Positions 42,088-51,069 are shown, counted from the first letter of the stretch. The stretch is DNA of 64,000 nt from Lachnospiraceae bacterium (GCA_017482005.1 JAFUOI010000007.1:186001-250000), one strand, 5' to 3'. Numbers and translations are program-made. Notes: generated from the letters alone by a model not told the origin.

Positions 42088-43398
42088 CTAGTTATTTTGT
42101 CCGGCCAAATGATTGATAAACTGTTGCGCAGTACGTCCGGAAATGCCTCCGTGTGCAAGTTCCCATGCATTGGCCTGCAAATTCAGTTCTTTTTCCGGTA
42201 TATCGATTCCTTCTCTGCGTGCCAGTTCGTTCACAATATAGAAGTATTCTTTCTGCGTCGGTTTTGAATAGTTGATTGTCACACCAAAACGATGTACAAG
42301 AGAAAGTTTTTCCTCCATCGTATCAGAACGGTGAATATCATTTGTATGTTCCATATCATTTCTGTCATTCCAATTTTCCTTGATCAGATGACGTCGGTTG
42401 GATGTTGCATAAATCAATATGTTTTCCGGCTTTGTCTCCACGCCGCCCTCAATTACGGCTTTTAAAAACTTATATTCAATCTCAAACTCTTCAAAAGATA
42501 AATCATCCATATAGATGATAAACTTATAGTTTCTGTTTTTAATCTGTGCAATAACATTGGAAAGATCTTTAAACTGATGCTTATAGATCTCAATCATCCT
42601 AAGTCCTCTGTCATAGTATTCATTAACAATAGCTTTGATACTTGTTGACTTACCGGTTCCACTGTCACCGAACAGTAGCACATTGTTTGCCTTTTTCCCG
42701 TTTACAAACGCTTCTGTATTATCAACAAGTTTCTTTTTCTGGATTTCATAACCGACAAGATCCTCAAGCATTACTTTATCCATGTTGTTAATCGGATGAA
42801 AGTTAACCGGTCCTGCCGTCTGTTTGTCTTCAATACGGAAAGCCTTATTCAATCCGAACATTCCAACACCGTAATCCCTGTAAAAATCCGTCACAGCATC
42901 AAAAAATTCAGCTTCATCCTTTGTATTTTCCAATTTCTCACTAAGTGCCTGAACTTTTTCACTCACATTTTTATTGTACATCAGTTCCTTTTTTCCGATT
43001 GCTTTATAATCAGATAAAATGCGGAAACAATCAATTCCCAGTTCCTCTTCGATTTTTGAGAAATCATAAGAAAATAAATTACGGAACACTCTGAAATCAT
43101 TCTTTGCAAACTCATTTACCGTCCCATCATTAGCTCCAATCTTTTCGCAGGTCAGACTAAATGGGTTCTCATTTGTAATCAGGAGAAAGGTTAAATAGTT
43201 ATGCCACAGATTTTTATCAAAACCGTAATCTGTTGCCACCTCAAGAATACGCTTAAGCTGCGTATAAATATCTTTAATAAGCTGCGCCTTGTCCGATGTT
43301 TTTTCATCGAAACGCCTGAAAATTTCTCCAAGCTGCACAAGAATCGTATCTTCGCTCATATTTCCGTATAGGATTAATTTTGCTGTCTCTTTATACAT
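42088..43398 (-). CDS. DUF815 family AAA ATPase
   Basis: This 436-aa protein has Walker [18 protein letters not shown] (about 225-241), Walker [15 protein letters not shown], and a sensor strand [15 protein letters not shown]. This is the DUF815 signature. The N-terminal 200 residues are helical. DUF815 ATPases are widespread in Clostridia with no settled role. AAGGAG precedes the ATG at 43398; the 27 upstream codons run into structured repeat B and are not coding. It follows the signalling operon in the same orientation, with that repeat between. Confidence 0.85.
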   Translation of the reverse strand: MYKETAKLILYGNMSEDTILVQLGEIFRRFDEKTSDKAQLIKDIYTQLKRILEVATDYGFDKNLWHNYLTFLLITNENPFSLTCEKIGANDGTVNEFAKNDFRVFRNLFSYDFSKIEEELGIDCFRILSDYKAIGKKELMYNKNVSEKVQALSEKLENTKDEAEFFDAVTDFYRDYGVGMFGLNKAFRIEDKQTAGPVNFHPINNMDKVMLEDLVGYEIQKKKLVDNTEAFVNGKKANNVLLFGDSGTGKSTSIKAIVNEYYDRGLRMIEIYKHQFKDLSNVIAQIKNRNYKFIIYMDDLSFEEFEIEYKFLKAVIEGGVETKPENILIYATSNRRHLIKENWNDRNDMEHTNDIHRSDTMEEKLSLVHRFGVTINYSKPTQKEYFYIVNELARREGIDIPEKELNLQANAWELAHGGISGRTAQQFINHLAGQNN

Positions 43399-43444
43399 GG
43401 TTACTCCTTTGAATTTTTTTGTTCGAAAATGCAAGCCGGATTTG

Positions 43445-43586
43445 CAGCCCATCCACACCATGGTTTTTACCGGCGGCACGCTCTCGCTACAGACTCACGT
43501 AGCGGTACTAAGTCCCCACTACGTGGTGACTAAGGCCCGACGCTCGTCTAAGTACCGCCGGTAAAAACCATGGTGCGGATGGGCTG
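43445..43586. repeat. Structured repeat element, copy B
   Basis: This 142-bp element has outer arms of 32 bp (43445-43476 and 43555-43586) that pair with a single mismatch. Inside are GCTAC..GTAGC, the core ACGTAGCGGTACTAAG (43497-43512) and a hairpin AGTCCCCA/TGGTGACT; the exact sequence AGTACCG near 43551 can pair with CGGTACT in the core. It lies in the leader of the DUF815 gene, downstream of the signalling operon. A further weak hairpin (43597-43620) precedes the diguanylate cyclase stop. Confidence 0.78.
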
Positions 43587-43626
43587 AGATAACATAGCGA
43601 CTGCCTAATCAGCAGCCGCCCTTTTA

Positions 43627-44925
43627 TTATCGGATTTCTTCTCCCGGTTTCTTTTTCTTTTTCTTATCTTCATACATGCGTTCATCTGCTTCTTTCATAA
43701 GAGCCGCAAAATCATATCCCTTTTCACCGTATACAACACCTGCCGCAATCACACACTCAATACCATCCTCCAGCGTATTGAGACGGGCAAGTTCTTTCTC
43801 CCAGCGTTCTTTTAACTCCAAGACTTCCTCCTCTGTCACATTGCATGCTATCATAAGGAATTCATCGCCGCCCATCCTATAACCGTGCACGGTACTGCTC
43901 GTCACTTTACGAATACTGTCCGCACCTTTGATAATCAGTCTGTCTCCCGCTTCATGACCGTAAGTATCATTCATTTTCTTTAAATTATTTACGTCAAAAT
44001 TGAAAATACCGATGGAATCCAATGTCTGATATTCCGACTCAAGCATAGCAAGATATTTGCCTTTGTTGTACATTCCGGTCAATCCGTCATGTTCGCTGTC
44101 GTATATAAGTTTCTCCCGCATCATGCTATTTTCAATATAAAGACGGATCACGGAAAGAAGGGTTTCCTCCCCCATAGATTCTTTATCCATCTTTGCATTT
44201 TCCACAAAAAACAAAGCGTACTTTTGCTCAGAGACACTTCCGTGACAAAGTGAATGAAGTTTTTTCAGATTATCAATTCCCGCAAGTATAAGAGCCTCTT
44301 TCATCGGCATTGCAAAATCATCTACCGCCACTTCCTTACCAACAGGAATTTCAAAAGCACAAAGCTCATCGTCCCCGGCAGCTATACGTGCATTGCTGTA
44401 ATTTCCGCTCTTTTTGTTGTAAGTAATCATTTCAATATGCGCATCTCTGTGTAACAGAAAGAACATTTCATCTGTCTTAAAAAAATCTGCAAGCATCGGA
44501 AGCAGTTCATAATATGTACTGGATAGTTTTTCTAATATAGCCGTCTGGAATCCTGCAAGTTTTTTAAAAAAAGACATGTATTTTGTCACATCATGATTCA
44601 ATTTCATATACTCTGTGATATCTGTCAAATGATGCATACAATAACAAATGCCATCCTCATTTAACTGTCTTGTGACAACCTTATAAAAATTATGTTTTTC
44701 AATATCTATGGTTTCCCATTCGACAGTTTTCTGATCCTCCGGTATTTTCGGACAATCACCGATCCACATCATTACATCTTCTGCCGGTTCCCCTGTAAGA
44801 TCACGCCCGTAAATCTTTTCAAAAAACATATCCGCATATGCAATCTTTCCGCTTACCGTTTCAACAACGACAACTCCGCCGATTTCATTTACAACAATTT
44901 GAGAAATCTGTTCCTTAAGCGCCAT
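43627..44925 (-). CDS. Diguanylate cyclase (GGDEF)
   Basis: This 432-aa protein has an N-terminal PAS-like region (about 10-115), a middle sensor-like region (about 125-260) and a canonical GGDEF domain (about 275-425) with LTGMYNKGKYLAM, NFDVNNLKKMNDTYGHEAGD and YRMGGDEFLMI. It should make c-di-GMP. No RxxD inhibitory site is visible at the usual place before the signature. There is no membrane segment. GGGAGGA precedes the ATG at 44925. It is the last gene of the seven-gene signalling operon, 13 bases after the STAS gene. Confidence 0.9.
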   Translation of the reverse strand: MALKEQISQIVVNEIGGVVVVETVSGKIAYADMFFEKIYGRDLTGEPAEDVMMWIGDCPKIPEDQKTVEWETIDIEKHNFYKVVTRQLNEDGICYCMHHLTDITEYMKLNHDVTKYMSFFKKLAGFQTAILEKLSSTYYELLPMLADFFKTDEMFFLLHRDAHIEMITYNKKSGNYSNARIAAGDDELCAFEIPVGKEVAVDDFAMPMKEALILAGIDNLKKLHSLCHGSVSEQKYALFFVENAKMDKESMGEETLLSVIRLYIENSMMREKLIYDSEHDGLTGMYNKGKYLAMLESEYQTLDSIGIFNFDVNNLKKMNDTYGHEAGDRLIIKGADSIRKVTSSTVHGYRMGGDEFLMIACNVTEEEVLELKERWEKELARLNTLEDGIECVIAAGVVYGEKGYDFAALMKEADERMYEDKKKKKKPGEEIR

Positions 44926-44938
44926 GATATCCTCCCTT

Positions 44939-45241
44939 TTACTCAATCGTTAATATGTCGGAAAACCCTGTCATTTCAAACACTTCCATAACCATTTCAT
45001 TTACATTTTTTACAATCATTGTTCCCTGTACACGATTAATGCTTTTCTGGGCCTGTAAAATCACACGTAGGCCGGAGCTGGCAACATATCCGCATTCTGC
45101 CATATCAATCACAAGCTCTTTTATATCGCCCTGCAACTCTTTTTCGATTACTTCTCCAAGCTGCGGAGCTGCTGTTGTATCAAGGCGTCCTTCAAGGAAA
45201 ATCCATTTCTTTGTTCCTTCATTTTTAACATTAACATTCAT
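44939..45241 (-). CDS. STAS-domain anti-sigma factor antagonist
   Basis: This 100-aa single STAS domain resembles SpoIIAA/RsbV. The phosphorylatable serine region is intact: MAECGYVASSGLRVIL (Ser about 56-57). The unphosphorylated form would bind the cognate kinase and release its target. GGAGG precedes the ATG at 45241. It lies 20 bases after the kinase gene and before the diguanylate cyclase gene. The phosphatase that could reactivate it is encoded in the same operon. Confidence 0.92.
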   Translation of the reverse strand: MNVNVKNEGTKKWIFLEGRLDTTAAPQLGEVIEKELQGDIKELVIDMAECGYVASSGLRVILQAQKSINRVQGTMIVKNVNEMVMEVFEMTGFSDILTIE

Positions 45242-45261
45242 CTCTATATCCTCCACATATA

Positions 45262-45693
45262 TTACCATTTTTTACCGAATGTTATTTTGTTTTGCGCATC
45301 TTCATAACGATATTCCACATAGTCCATGCTCTGTTTTACCATCCATATCCCCAATCCGCCAATCTGCCTGTCTTCCGCAGATAAATGGATATCGGGATCT
45401 TCTCTTTCGAGCGGATTAAATTCTTTCCCGGAATCCGTAACAGTGAGCGATACATCTCCGGTTCCTTTTTCAGTATCTGCACTGACTTCAATATCCATTG
45501 TACATTGACCACCCTGCTCCGGATATGCATAATTAGCAATATTTACAAAAATTTCTTCCGCCGAAACGCAAATCTGCATGCTTGTCTTCGTCGGACATCC
45601 GCCTTCTTCCAATGCGGACTCCAAAAAAGCAAGAACACGATCTAATTGTGATACTTCAGCCGGGATCTTTAATTGATCGTTTATCTGTTTCAT
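45262..45693 (-). CDS. RsbW/SpoIIAB-like serine kinase (anti-sigma type)
   Basis: This 143-aa GHKL ATPase has the N-box EEIFVNIANYAY, G1 VTDSGKEFNP and G2 GGLGIWMVKQ. Such kinases phosphorylate a STAS partner and bind a target, often a sigma factor. No sigma factor gene is nearby, so the output may be another protein. The ATG at 45693 follows AAGGTG; the frame overlaps the upstream gene by 17 further codons that are unlikely to be used. It sits next to its likely STAS partner. Confidence 0.9.
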   Translation of the reverse strand: MKQINDQLKIPAEVSQLDRVLAFLESALEEGGCPTKTSMQICVSAEEIFVNIANYAYPEQGGQCTMDIEVSADTEKGTGDVSLTVTDSGKEFNPLEREDPDIHLSAEDRQIGGLGIWMVKQSMDYVEYRYEDAQNKITFGKKW

Positions 45694-45706
45694 ATTTTCA
45701 CCTTTT

Positions 45707-46486
45707 CTACAATTCTCGTATAAATTGCAAAGATTTTTCCGCATCCTCCGGATCTTTTACTTCAACCAATACAGTCGCCTGCGGAAAATAGGATTCATAA
45801 ACCTCTTTGAAAAGTTTCCAGTCAATCTTGCCATCGCCCAGCGGCAAATGAAGATCATTTACCAAATCATTGTCATTAATATGTATATGCTTCACATAGG
45901 GTGCAAACGCATGCACCCATTTCATAATACATGTTTCATCACCAAAGGCATGCGCATGCGCATAATCAAAACAGATACCAAAATTCGGATAAACGCAAAG
46001 TCTTTCTGAAAGCTGCGCCAGCAATTCATAAGACATATCAAACATATTTTCTATGTATATGTTGATATCGTTGTACTTCTCCAGTTTTTTGCTCCAATAT
46101 GCCTCATTACGCTCTATCCAGCTTGCACAATAATAATCCGTGCAAAAATTCGGAATAAAATTCGTGTGAAAAATCACAGCTTTTGCATGAAGCTGCCTTG
46201 CGATCTGTAAACTCTGCTCAATCCGGTAATCCGATACTTCCAAAATTCTCGGATCATCCGATGCAACCGTGACATCAAGAAACGCCCCATGCAATGTTGT
46301 ATATGACGGACATCTTTTGTTTCCTTTGTAAAAATCAATCCGGGCACGAAGTTCCTTTTCGTTCTCCAAAAAATCAGGTCTATAAAAATCGTTGTATTCA
46401 AATCCGCAACCGAAATTTTCAGCAACCGTAAAACTTTTCTCTATTTGATCATAATCCGGAACCATCAATAACTTTTCTATTTTCAT
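45707..46486 (-). CDS. Sugar phosphate isomerase/epimerase-like TIM barrel protein
   Basis: This 259-aa protein looks like an AP_endonuc_2 (xylose isomerase-like) TIM barrel: YTTLHGAFLDVTVAS, HAKAVIFHTNFIP, NIYIENMFDMS, NFGICFDYAHAHAFG, VKHIHINDNDLVNDLHLPLG and TVLVEVKD. His, Glu and Asp residues suited to binding a divalent metal are conserved in this order. The substrate is unknown. Its start overlaps the cyclase stop (ATGA). A metabolic enzyme inside a signalling operon is unusual. Confidence 0.8.
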   Translation of the reverse strand: MKIEKLLMVPDYDQIEKSFTVAENFGCGFEYNDFYRPDFLENEKELRARIDFYKGNKRCPSYTTLHGAFLDVTVASDDPRILEVSDYRIEQSLQIARQLHAKAVIFHTNFIPNFCTDYYCASWIERNEAYWSKKLEKYNDINIYIENMFDMSYELLAQLSERLCVYPNFGICFDYAHAHAFGDETCIMKWVHAFAPYVKHIHINDNDLVNDLHLPLGDGKIDWKLFKEVYESYFPQATVLVEVKDPEDAEKSLQFIREL

Positions 46487-48282
46487 ACATTTTCCCTCTT
46501 TACAGCCGTAACGGAATATACAAAAACACCTTTTGATTTACCTTTTAACGGGATTTCCCCGATTTCTTCCACTTCTACACGGTCTTTTACCCTCTCATAA
46601 ACCGCATCGCTGATCAGAACCTGTCCTTTCTTTGCGCTGGATTCCAATCTTGCAGCAGTATTGACCGTATCGCCGATTGCCGTGTAGTCCATACGGAACT
46701 CACAACCCACATTACCGACAACCGCTTCTCCGCAGTTAACGCCAACGCCGAATCCCACTGTTCTTCCGAATTTTTCAAGCAGTTCTTTCTCCAAAGCGGC
46801 TCCGCCTTCTACAATGTCCATCGCCGCACAAACTGCCCGGAATTCATAGTCATCCAAATCAAACGGCGAATTAAACACTGCCATAGTCGCATCTCCGACA
46901 AACTTATCCAGCGTTCCTTTGTTTTTGAAGATTGCATTGGTCGTCAGATTAAGATAGCGGTTTAGAATTGCCACCACTTCCTCCGGCGTCAGAACTTCAG
47001 ACATCGTCGTAAATCCGCGGATATCTACAAATAGTACAGCAATATCCCTGTTTTCTCCTCCTAACTGTATCTTGAAATCACCCTTTTTGGCAATTTCTTC
47101 TACAATCTCCGGTGCAACGTATTTTTTTAATGCAGTCAATATCTTACGCTGTTTCAGCTTTTCAAAGATATAACCGCTAATCAGGCAGTACACATACGAA
47201 ATCACAAGCCCCAACGGTAAATAAAGCAAATGTATTGCATAGTGCTTTTCATTGAGCAGTATTCCGATTCCGATATAAACCACAACTGACACAAACAACA
47301 AAATCGTAGAAAGCCAAATCTTACGTTTTTTTAAAATCAAATGTAATAACACACCTGCAAGAGCTGTCAAAAGACCTGTCAAATAAGGATTCGCATTGAC
47401 GGAAAAACGATTCTGAAACATCGACTGCAAAATATTGGCATGAATTTCCACTCCATACATCTGATCTTCGCCGCTGCACGGAACCTTGAAATTATCCTGC
47501 ATTCCTGTTGCATATGCACCGATAAGTACAACACTTCCCTGAAAAGCCCTTGGATCAATCTCACCGTTAAGCACATCGACAAAGGACAAACATTCATAAT
47601 CTCCCGGTTTTCCGGAATAATTAATTAATGTCTTTCCGTATTTGTCCGTCACAACATCACTTATCGGAAGCTTATTTTCCTTACAATACATCTCATATAT
47701 CTTCTGTGAAAACATTACAACCGACACGTCATCTTTTTGCTCTTTTATTTTGACACGCCTTACAACACCATCCGAATCCTGCGAAACATTGGTAAATCCC
47801 TGCTCTGTCACCGATATAAGAGAATCGAAGGGTACAAGATAACTTTCAATCGGGTATTCTACTATCCCACGCTCAGTCATCTCGCCCTTTTCTTTATATG
47901 TAAACTGAGATGCGACCACAACATTCCCCGCCTCTTTACATGCTTCTGTAAATGCAGCATCTCCGGCCTCATCGACCTCACCCGAAAAAAGGATATCGAA
48001 AGCAATCACGACCGGGCTGTATTCCGCATCAACGTTAAGCTGTGTGAGCAGTTGCGCATACGTTTCTCTTGACCATGTCTGTATCTGACCAAGCTCATCT
48101 ATTGTCTTATCATCAATGCCTATAATCTTAATTTTACTGTCAATCCCTCTGGGCATCTGATAAACCGCATCTTTTATCATATAATCAAGAGGTGATATTA
48201 AATTGAAGATTGTAAGCAGAAAAATAAGTACACCAATCAGAAAAGCTTCCGCTATATCGCGAAACAGTTTCTTTTTTTTCAT
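46483..48282 (-). CDS. CHASE2-domain class III adenylate cyclase
   Basis: This 599-aa membrane receptor cyclase has an N-terminal helix (about 10-32), an extracellular CHASE2 domain (about 45-300), three closely spaced membrane helices (about 305-380) and a cytoplasmic cyclase domain (about 405-595). Catalytic features are metal Asp residues in VLFVDIRGFTTM and FVGDATMAVF, Lys in LDKFVGD, Asp in MDYTAIGD (favours ATP) and Asn/Arg in VNTAARLE. It should make cAMP in response to an external signal. GGGGAGA precedes the ATG. The next upstream gene encodes a protein with a cyclic-nucleotide-binding domain. Confidence 0.92.
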   Translation of the reverse strand: MKKKKLFRDIAEAFLIGVLIFLLTIFNLISPLDYMIKDAVYQMPRGIDSKIKIIGIDDKTIDELGQIQTWSRETYAQLLTQLNVDAEYSPVVIAFDILFSGEVDEAGDAAFTEACKEAGNVVVASQFTYKEKGEMTERGIVEYPIESYLVPFDSLISVTEQGFTNVSQDSDGVVRRVKIKEQKDDVSVVMFSQKIYEMYCKENKLPISDVVTDKYGKTLINYSGKPGDYECLSFVDVLNGEIDPRAFQGSVVLIGAYATGMQDNFKVPCSGEDQMYGVEIHANILQSMFQNRFSVNANPYLTGLLTALAGVLLHLILKKRKIWLSTILLFVSVVVYIGIGILLNEKHYAIHLLYLPLGLVISYVYCLISGYIFEKLKQRKILTALKKYVAPEIVEEIAKKGDFKIQLGGENRDIAVLFVDIRGFTTMSEVLTPEEVVAILNRYLNLTTNAIFKNKGTLDKFVGDATMAVFNSPFDLDDYEFRAVCAAMDIVEGGAALEKELLEKFGRTVGFGVGVNCGEAVVGNVGCEFRMDYTAIGDTVNTAARLESSAKKGQVLISDAVYERVKDRVEVEEIGEIPLKGKSKGVFVYSVTAVKRENV

Positions 48283-48303
48283 CGCGAAATTCTCCCCTTA
48301 ACA

Positions 48304-49482
48304 CTATTTTCTACTAAGACAAAGCATTGTAATATCATCAGCCTGACTCACACCCTGCGAAAATGCATTCACTTCATCATACATGTGATTCATAAATCTG
48401 TCAGAATAGTCAATTTCGTCCTTATATCGATTTAGGATTTCCTCCAGACGCTCCTCTCCAAACAATTCATCTTTATTATTCAGCGCCTCTGTCATACCAT
48501 CTGTGTACAAATATATTACATCGCCGCTCTCAAGCATAATACTCTGTTCCTTGTATGGCATATCTTCCATCATACCAAACACAAGGTTTGCTTTTGGTTT
48601 CATCATTTTGAAATCTCCGTCTTTCTTCATCAAAAACGGAGGATTGTGACCTGCATTAATAAACTTCATCTCATTTGTATCAAGATCCAACACGCAGATA
48701 AACGCTGTCACAAACATTCCCTCTTCATTTTTATAACACAGCTGATTATTTACACGAAAACCCACTTCCGAAAGTGGAAGACCCAGAGACGCATAGTTCT
48801 TAATATGTATCTTTGCCATGCTCATAAACAAAGCAGCCGGAACACCCTTCCCCGAAACATCCGCAATGACAAAACAAATATGGGACTCATCCACAAGAAA
48901 AACATCATAAAAATCACCTCCGACTTCCTTTGCCGGACACATATTTGCTGTCACATAGACATCTTTCAACTGATTGAACGCCGTGAAATCATTTTCCAGG
49001 GAACCAACCTGTATCTTCGTCGCTATTGCAAGTTCAGACTTGATTCTTTCCTGCTCCGTCACAAGTTTTTCTGTCTTGCGGTATAACATATTCATAAATG
49101 TTCCGTAAATCTTACGGTTCTTCTCTGCAATCTCAAAAAAGAGCTGCTTTGAAATATTGGCACAAACAACTGTTCCGACCGCACGGACTGTAGCCCCTCG
49201 CTTATCATCGTTAATCAGACCAAGCTCCCCAATAAAATCACCTTTTCCAAGGAGATTAATATGCTCTCCCCGATCATTCAAAACAATCGTGGTTCCTTCG
49301 AGAATAATGTACATTCCGTCTTCCGGTTCCGCTCCGTAAGTAACAATATCCTCTCCGTCCGAAAAACAAACTTCATTCATCGCTTCCAGCAGCAATCTGG
49401 TTCCTTCAGGAATGTCGCCTTCCTCTTTTACCAAAAAAAACTCCTGCACCGTTGGAATCTTTCTTAATAATTCTGCATTCAT
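48304..49482 (-). CDS. Cyclic-nucleotide-binding SpoIIE-type phosphatase
   Basis: This 392-aa protein has an N-terminal cNMP-binding domain (about 15-130) with a phosphate-binding-cassette-like GDFIGELGLINDDKRGATVR. A short helical linker (about 130-160) joins a PP2C/SpoIIE domain (about 175-390) with metal-binding Asp in VGGDFYDVF, FVIADVSGKGVPAALFMS, IYLYTDGMTEAL and QADDITMLCL. It should dephosphorylate a STAS protein when cAMP binds. Both the likely cAMP source and the STAS partner are encoded downstream in the same operon. Confidence 0.92.
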   Translation of the reverse strand: MNAELLRKIPTVQEFFLVKEEGDIPEGTRLLLEAMNEVCFSDGEDIVTYGAEPEDGMYIILEGTTIVLNDRGEHINLLGKGDFIGELGLINDDKRGATVRAVGTVVCANISKQLFFEIAEKNRKIYGTFMNMLYRKTEKLVTEQERIKSELAIATKIQVGSLENDFTAFNQLKDVYVTANMCPAKEVGGDFYDVFLVDESHICFVIADVSGKGVPAALFMSMAKIHIKNYASLGLPLSEVGFRVNNQLCYKNEEGMFVTAFICVLDLDTNEMKFINAGHNPPFLMKKDGDFKMMKPKANLVFGMMEDMPYKEQSIMLESGDVIYLYTDGMTEALNNKDELFGEERLEEILNRYKDEIDYSDRFMNHMYDEVNAFSQGVSQADDITMLCLSRK

Positions 49483-49500
49483 TTATTCATCCTCACAGAT

Positions 49501-50625
49501 TTATTTCCAATAAATCTTTGTATCTGCTTTAATCGGTATTGAAAAATCAAAATCCCATGTTCCGGTCGCTGCCGGCATTAATTTCGGTTCACTTGCCAGG
49601 CCACCTGATGGAACTGTTTGCGTGGCAAATTCCACTCCGTCACATATAAACGTAACCGTATATGTTGCTTCTGAAGCTTTCGGCAGTGTTACTTTGTTCG
49701 TCTGTTCAGACGACTCTCCGGACTGCTGTTCGTTTTCTCCGCCTTCATCATCGGAATCTTCCTCTGAATCTTCGTCTAAATTACTATTTTCCGGCTCTTC
49801 CTCTTCTTTTTCTTCCGGCTCTTCCTCTTCTTTTTCTTCCGGCTCTTCCGACTGATCATCGTCTAAATCTTCTTCAAATCCCTTTCCAGAAATGAGCATA
49901 TCCAGCTCATCCTCCGATATATTCAGCGTAAGCCCTTCTTTTTCCACAAGCCCTTTTAAAGTTTTCAATGCTTCTTTTGCCAATGACTCATATTTGATAT
50001 CGGTAATACCTTCCAAATAATCTGTATTTACTTCATCCTCAAAAATAACGGTTTCTTTTCCGCTTTCAATATAACGCGGTTCTCCCTTTGTACCGTCTTT
50101 GTAGACAAGCTGTGTTTCCACTTTACCATCAAACACAGAAACCCTTGTGTATAAAGTCCCTTCCTCATCATAATAAATTTCAACACGGAAAACAGTACCT
50201 CTTACCGACATGGACGAATTCTGTGTATGTACCTCGTACGATGCATCGGAAGCAAGGGGTGACTGGATATCATTTGTGATGGCCCCCTCCAAAAGATGAA
50301 TACTCGTCTTACCGGATGTTGCATTCCCTGCAGCTTCAAGACGAAAACGCGTTTGTTCCTCAACATAAACATACTTATCCTCATCCAATTTCAGAGTCAG
50401 AATTCCCTTCTGAAGATACACTTCGTCTCCGGATTGCAAGACCATATTAGGATACATATCAATTTCACCTGTATCTTTGCGCGTCACTGTTGCTGTCCCA
50501 TCAAATTCATATATTTTTACGATGCGATAGCTTTCTTTTTGTGTCAGTATAAAAATCAATATAATAGCGGCTAAAAAAGCAATCCCGATTACGACACCTA
50601 TGATTATTTTCTTATTTGATTTCAT
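49501..50625 (-). CDS. FecR-domain membrane protein with acidic linker
   Basis: This 374-aa protein has an N-terminal membrane anchor (about 6-28), an external FecR domain (about 40-200: YEFDGTATVTRKDTGE ... SSMSVRGTVFRVEIYYDEEG) and a very acidic Glu/Asp linker with a tandem EEPEEKEEE unit (about 255-305). A C-terminal beta domain (about 322-374: YTVTFICDGVEF) resembles InlB-type or Flg_new repeats. FecR domains often co-occur with CHASE2 cyclases and may pass on an envelope signal. It is the first gene of the operon, with a promoter directly upstream. Confidence 0.85.
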   Translation of the reverse strand: MKSNKKIIIGVVIGIAFLAAIILIFILTQKESYRIVKIYEFDGTATVTRKDTGEIDMYPNMVLQSGDEVYLQKGILTLKLDEDKYVYVEEQTRFRLEAAGNATSGKTSIHLLEGAITNDIQSPLASDASYEVHTQNSSMSVRGTVFRVEIYYDEEGTLYTRVSVFDGKVETQLVYKDGTKGEPRYIESGKETVIFEDEVNTDYLEGITDIKYESLAKEALKTLKGLVEKEGLTLNISEDELDMLISGKGFEEDLDDDQSEEPEEKEEEEPEEKEEEEPENSNLDEDSEEDSDDEGGENEQQSGESSEQTNKVTLPKASEATYTVTFICDGVEFATQTVPSGGLASEPKLMPAATGTWDFDFSIPIKADTKIYWK

Positions 50626-50656
50626 ATAATTCCTTTCCTCCTTACACTTTCATTTA

Positions 50657-50686
50657 ATTTTACCTTACAGTATAAAAACGTGTCAA
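50657..50686 (-). promoter_or_regulatory. Promoter of the FecR-cyclase signalling operon
   Basis: On the minus strand TTGACA (50681-50686) and TAAAAT (50657-50662) are 18 bases apart, about 35 bases before the FecR gene. It follows directly after the yajC terminator, so the operon is an independent unit. Confidence 0.65.
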
Positions 50687-50723
50687 TAAAAAAAGAAGCG
50701 CTGATGCCCTTTCATCAACACCT
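50687..50723 (-). terminator. Terminator of the vanY-tgt-yajC operon
   Basis: On the minus strand GTGTTGATG pairs with CATCAGCGC (two G-U pairs, loop AAAGGG), then CTTCTTTTTTT follows. Confidence 0.85.
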
Positions 50724-50736
50724 CTTAATTCATTCA

Positions 50737-51069
50737 TTATTCTGCATCCGGTTTCTCAACCTGTGCAATTGCCGATCTGTCCATCGGAATACGGCAGTTC
50801 TTATTGTTACCGAACTCTACGATAACCATATTCTGCTCTTCATCGATGTCAATAATCATTCCATAAAAACCACTGTTTGTAAGAACACTGTCACCTACTG
50901 CCATCGACGAATACATTGCATTGAGACGCTTCTGTTCCTTCTTCTGCGGACGTGAAATAAAGAAATAGAAAACAGCAATCAGAACAACAATGTATGAAAC
51001 AAGCACAAGTCCTGAACCTGCTGTACTCGGCGCTGCAGCAGCTGCATCAGCTGTTAATAAAATTCCCAT
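50737..51069 (-). CDS. yajC: Preprotein translocase subunit YajC
   Basis: This 110-aa accessory Sec subunit has one membrane helix (about 20-42), then the diagnostic FYFFISRPQKKEQKR, GDSVLTNSGFYGMI and VIVEFGNNKNCRIPM segments. It works with SecDF. GGAGG precedes the ATG. It follows tgt by 89 bases, a common tgt-yajC order, and ends in a terminator. Confidence 0.96.
   Translation of the reverse strand: MGILLTADAAAAAPSTAGSGLVLVSYIVVLIAVFYFFISRPQKKEQKRLNAMYSSMAVGDSVLTNSGFYGMIIDIDEEQNMVIVEFGNNKNCRIPMDRSAIAQVEKPDAE

Noticed and set aside
49622..49895. Plus-strand open frames rich in Ser or Leu/Pro opposite the FecR gene
   Set aside because: They are the antisense of the Glu-rich linker repeat; no ribosome binding site and no coding character of their own.
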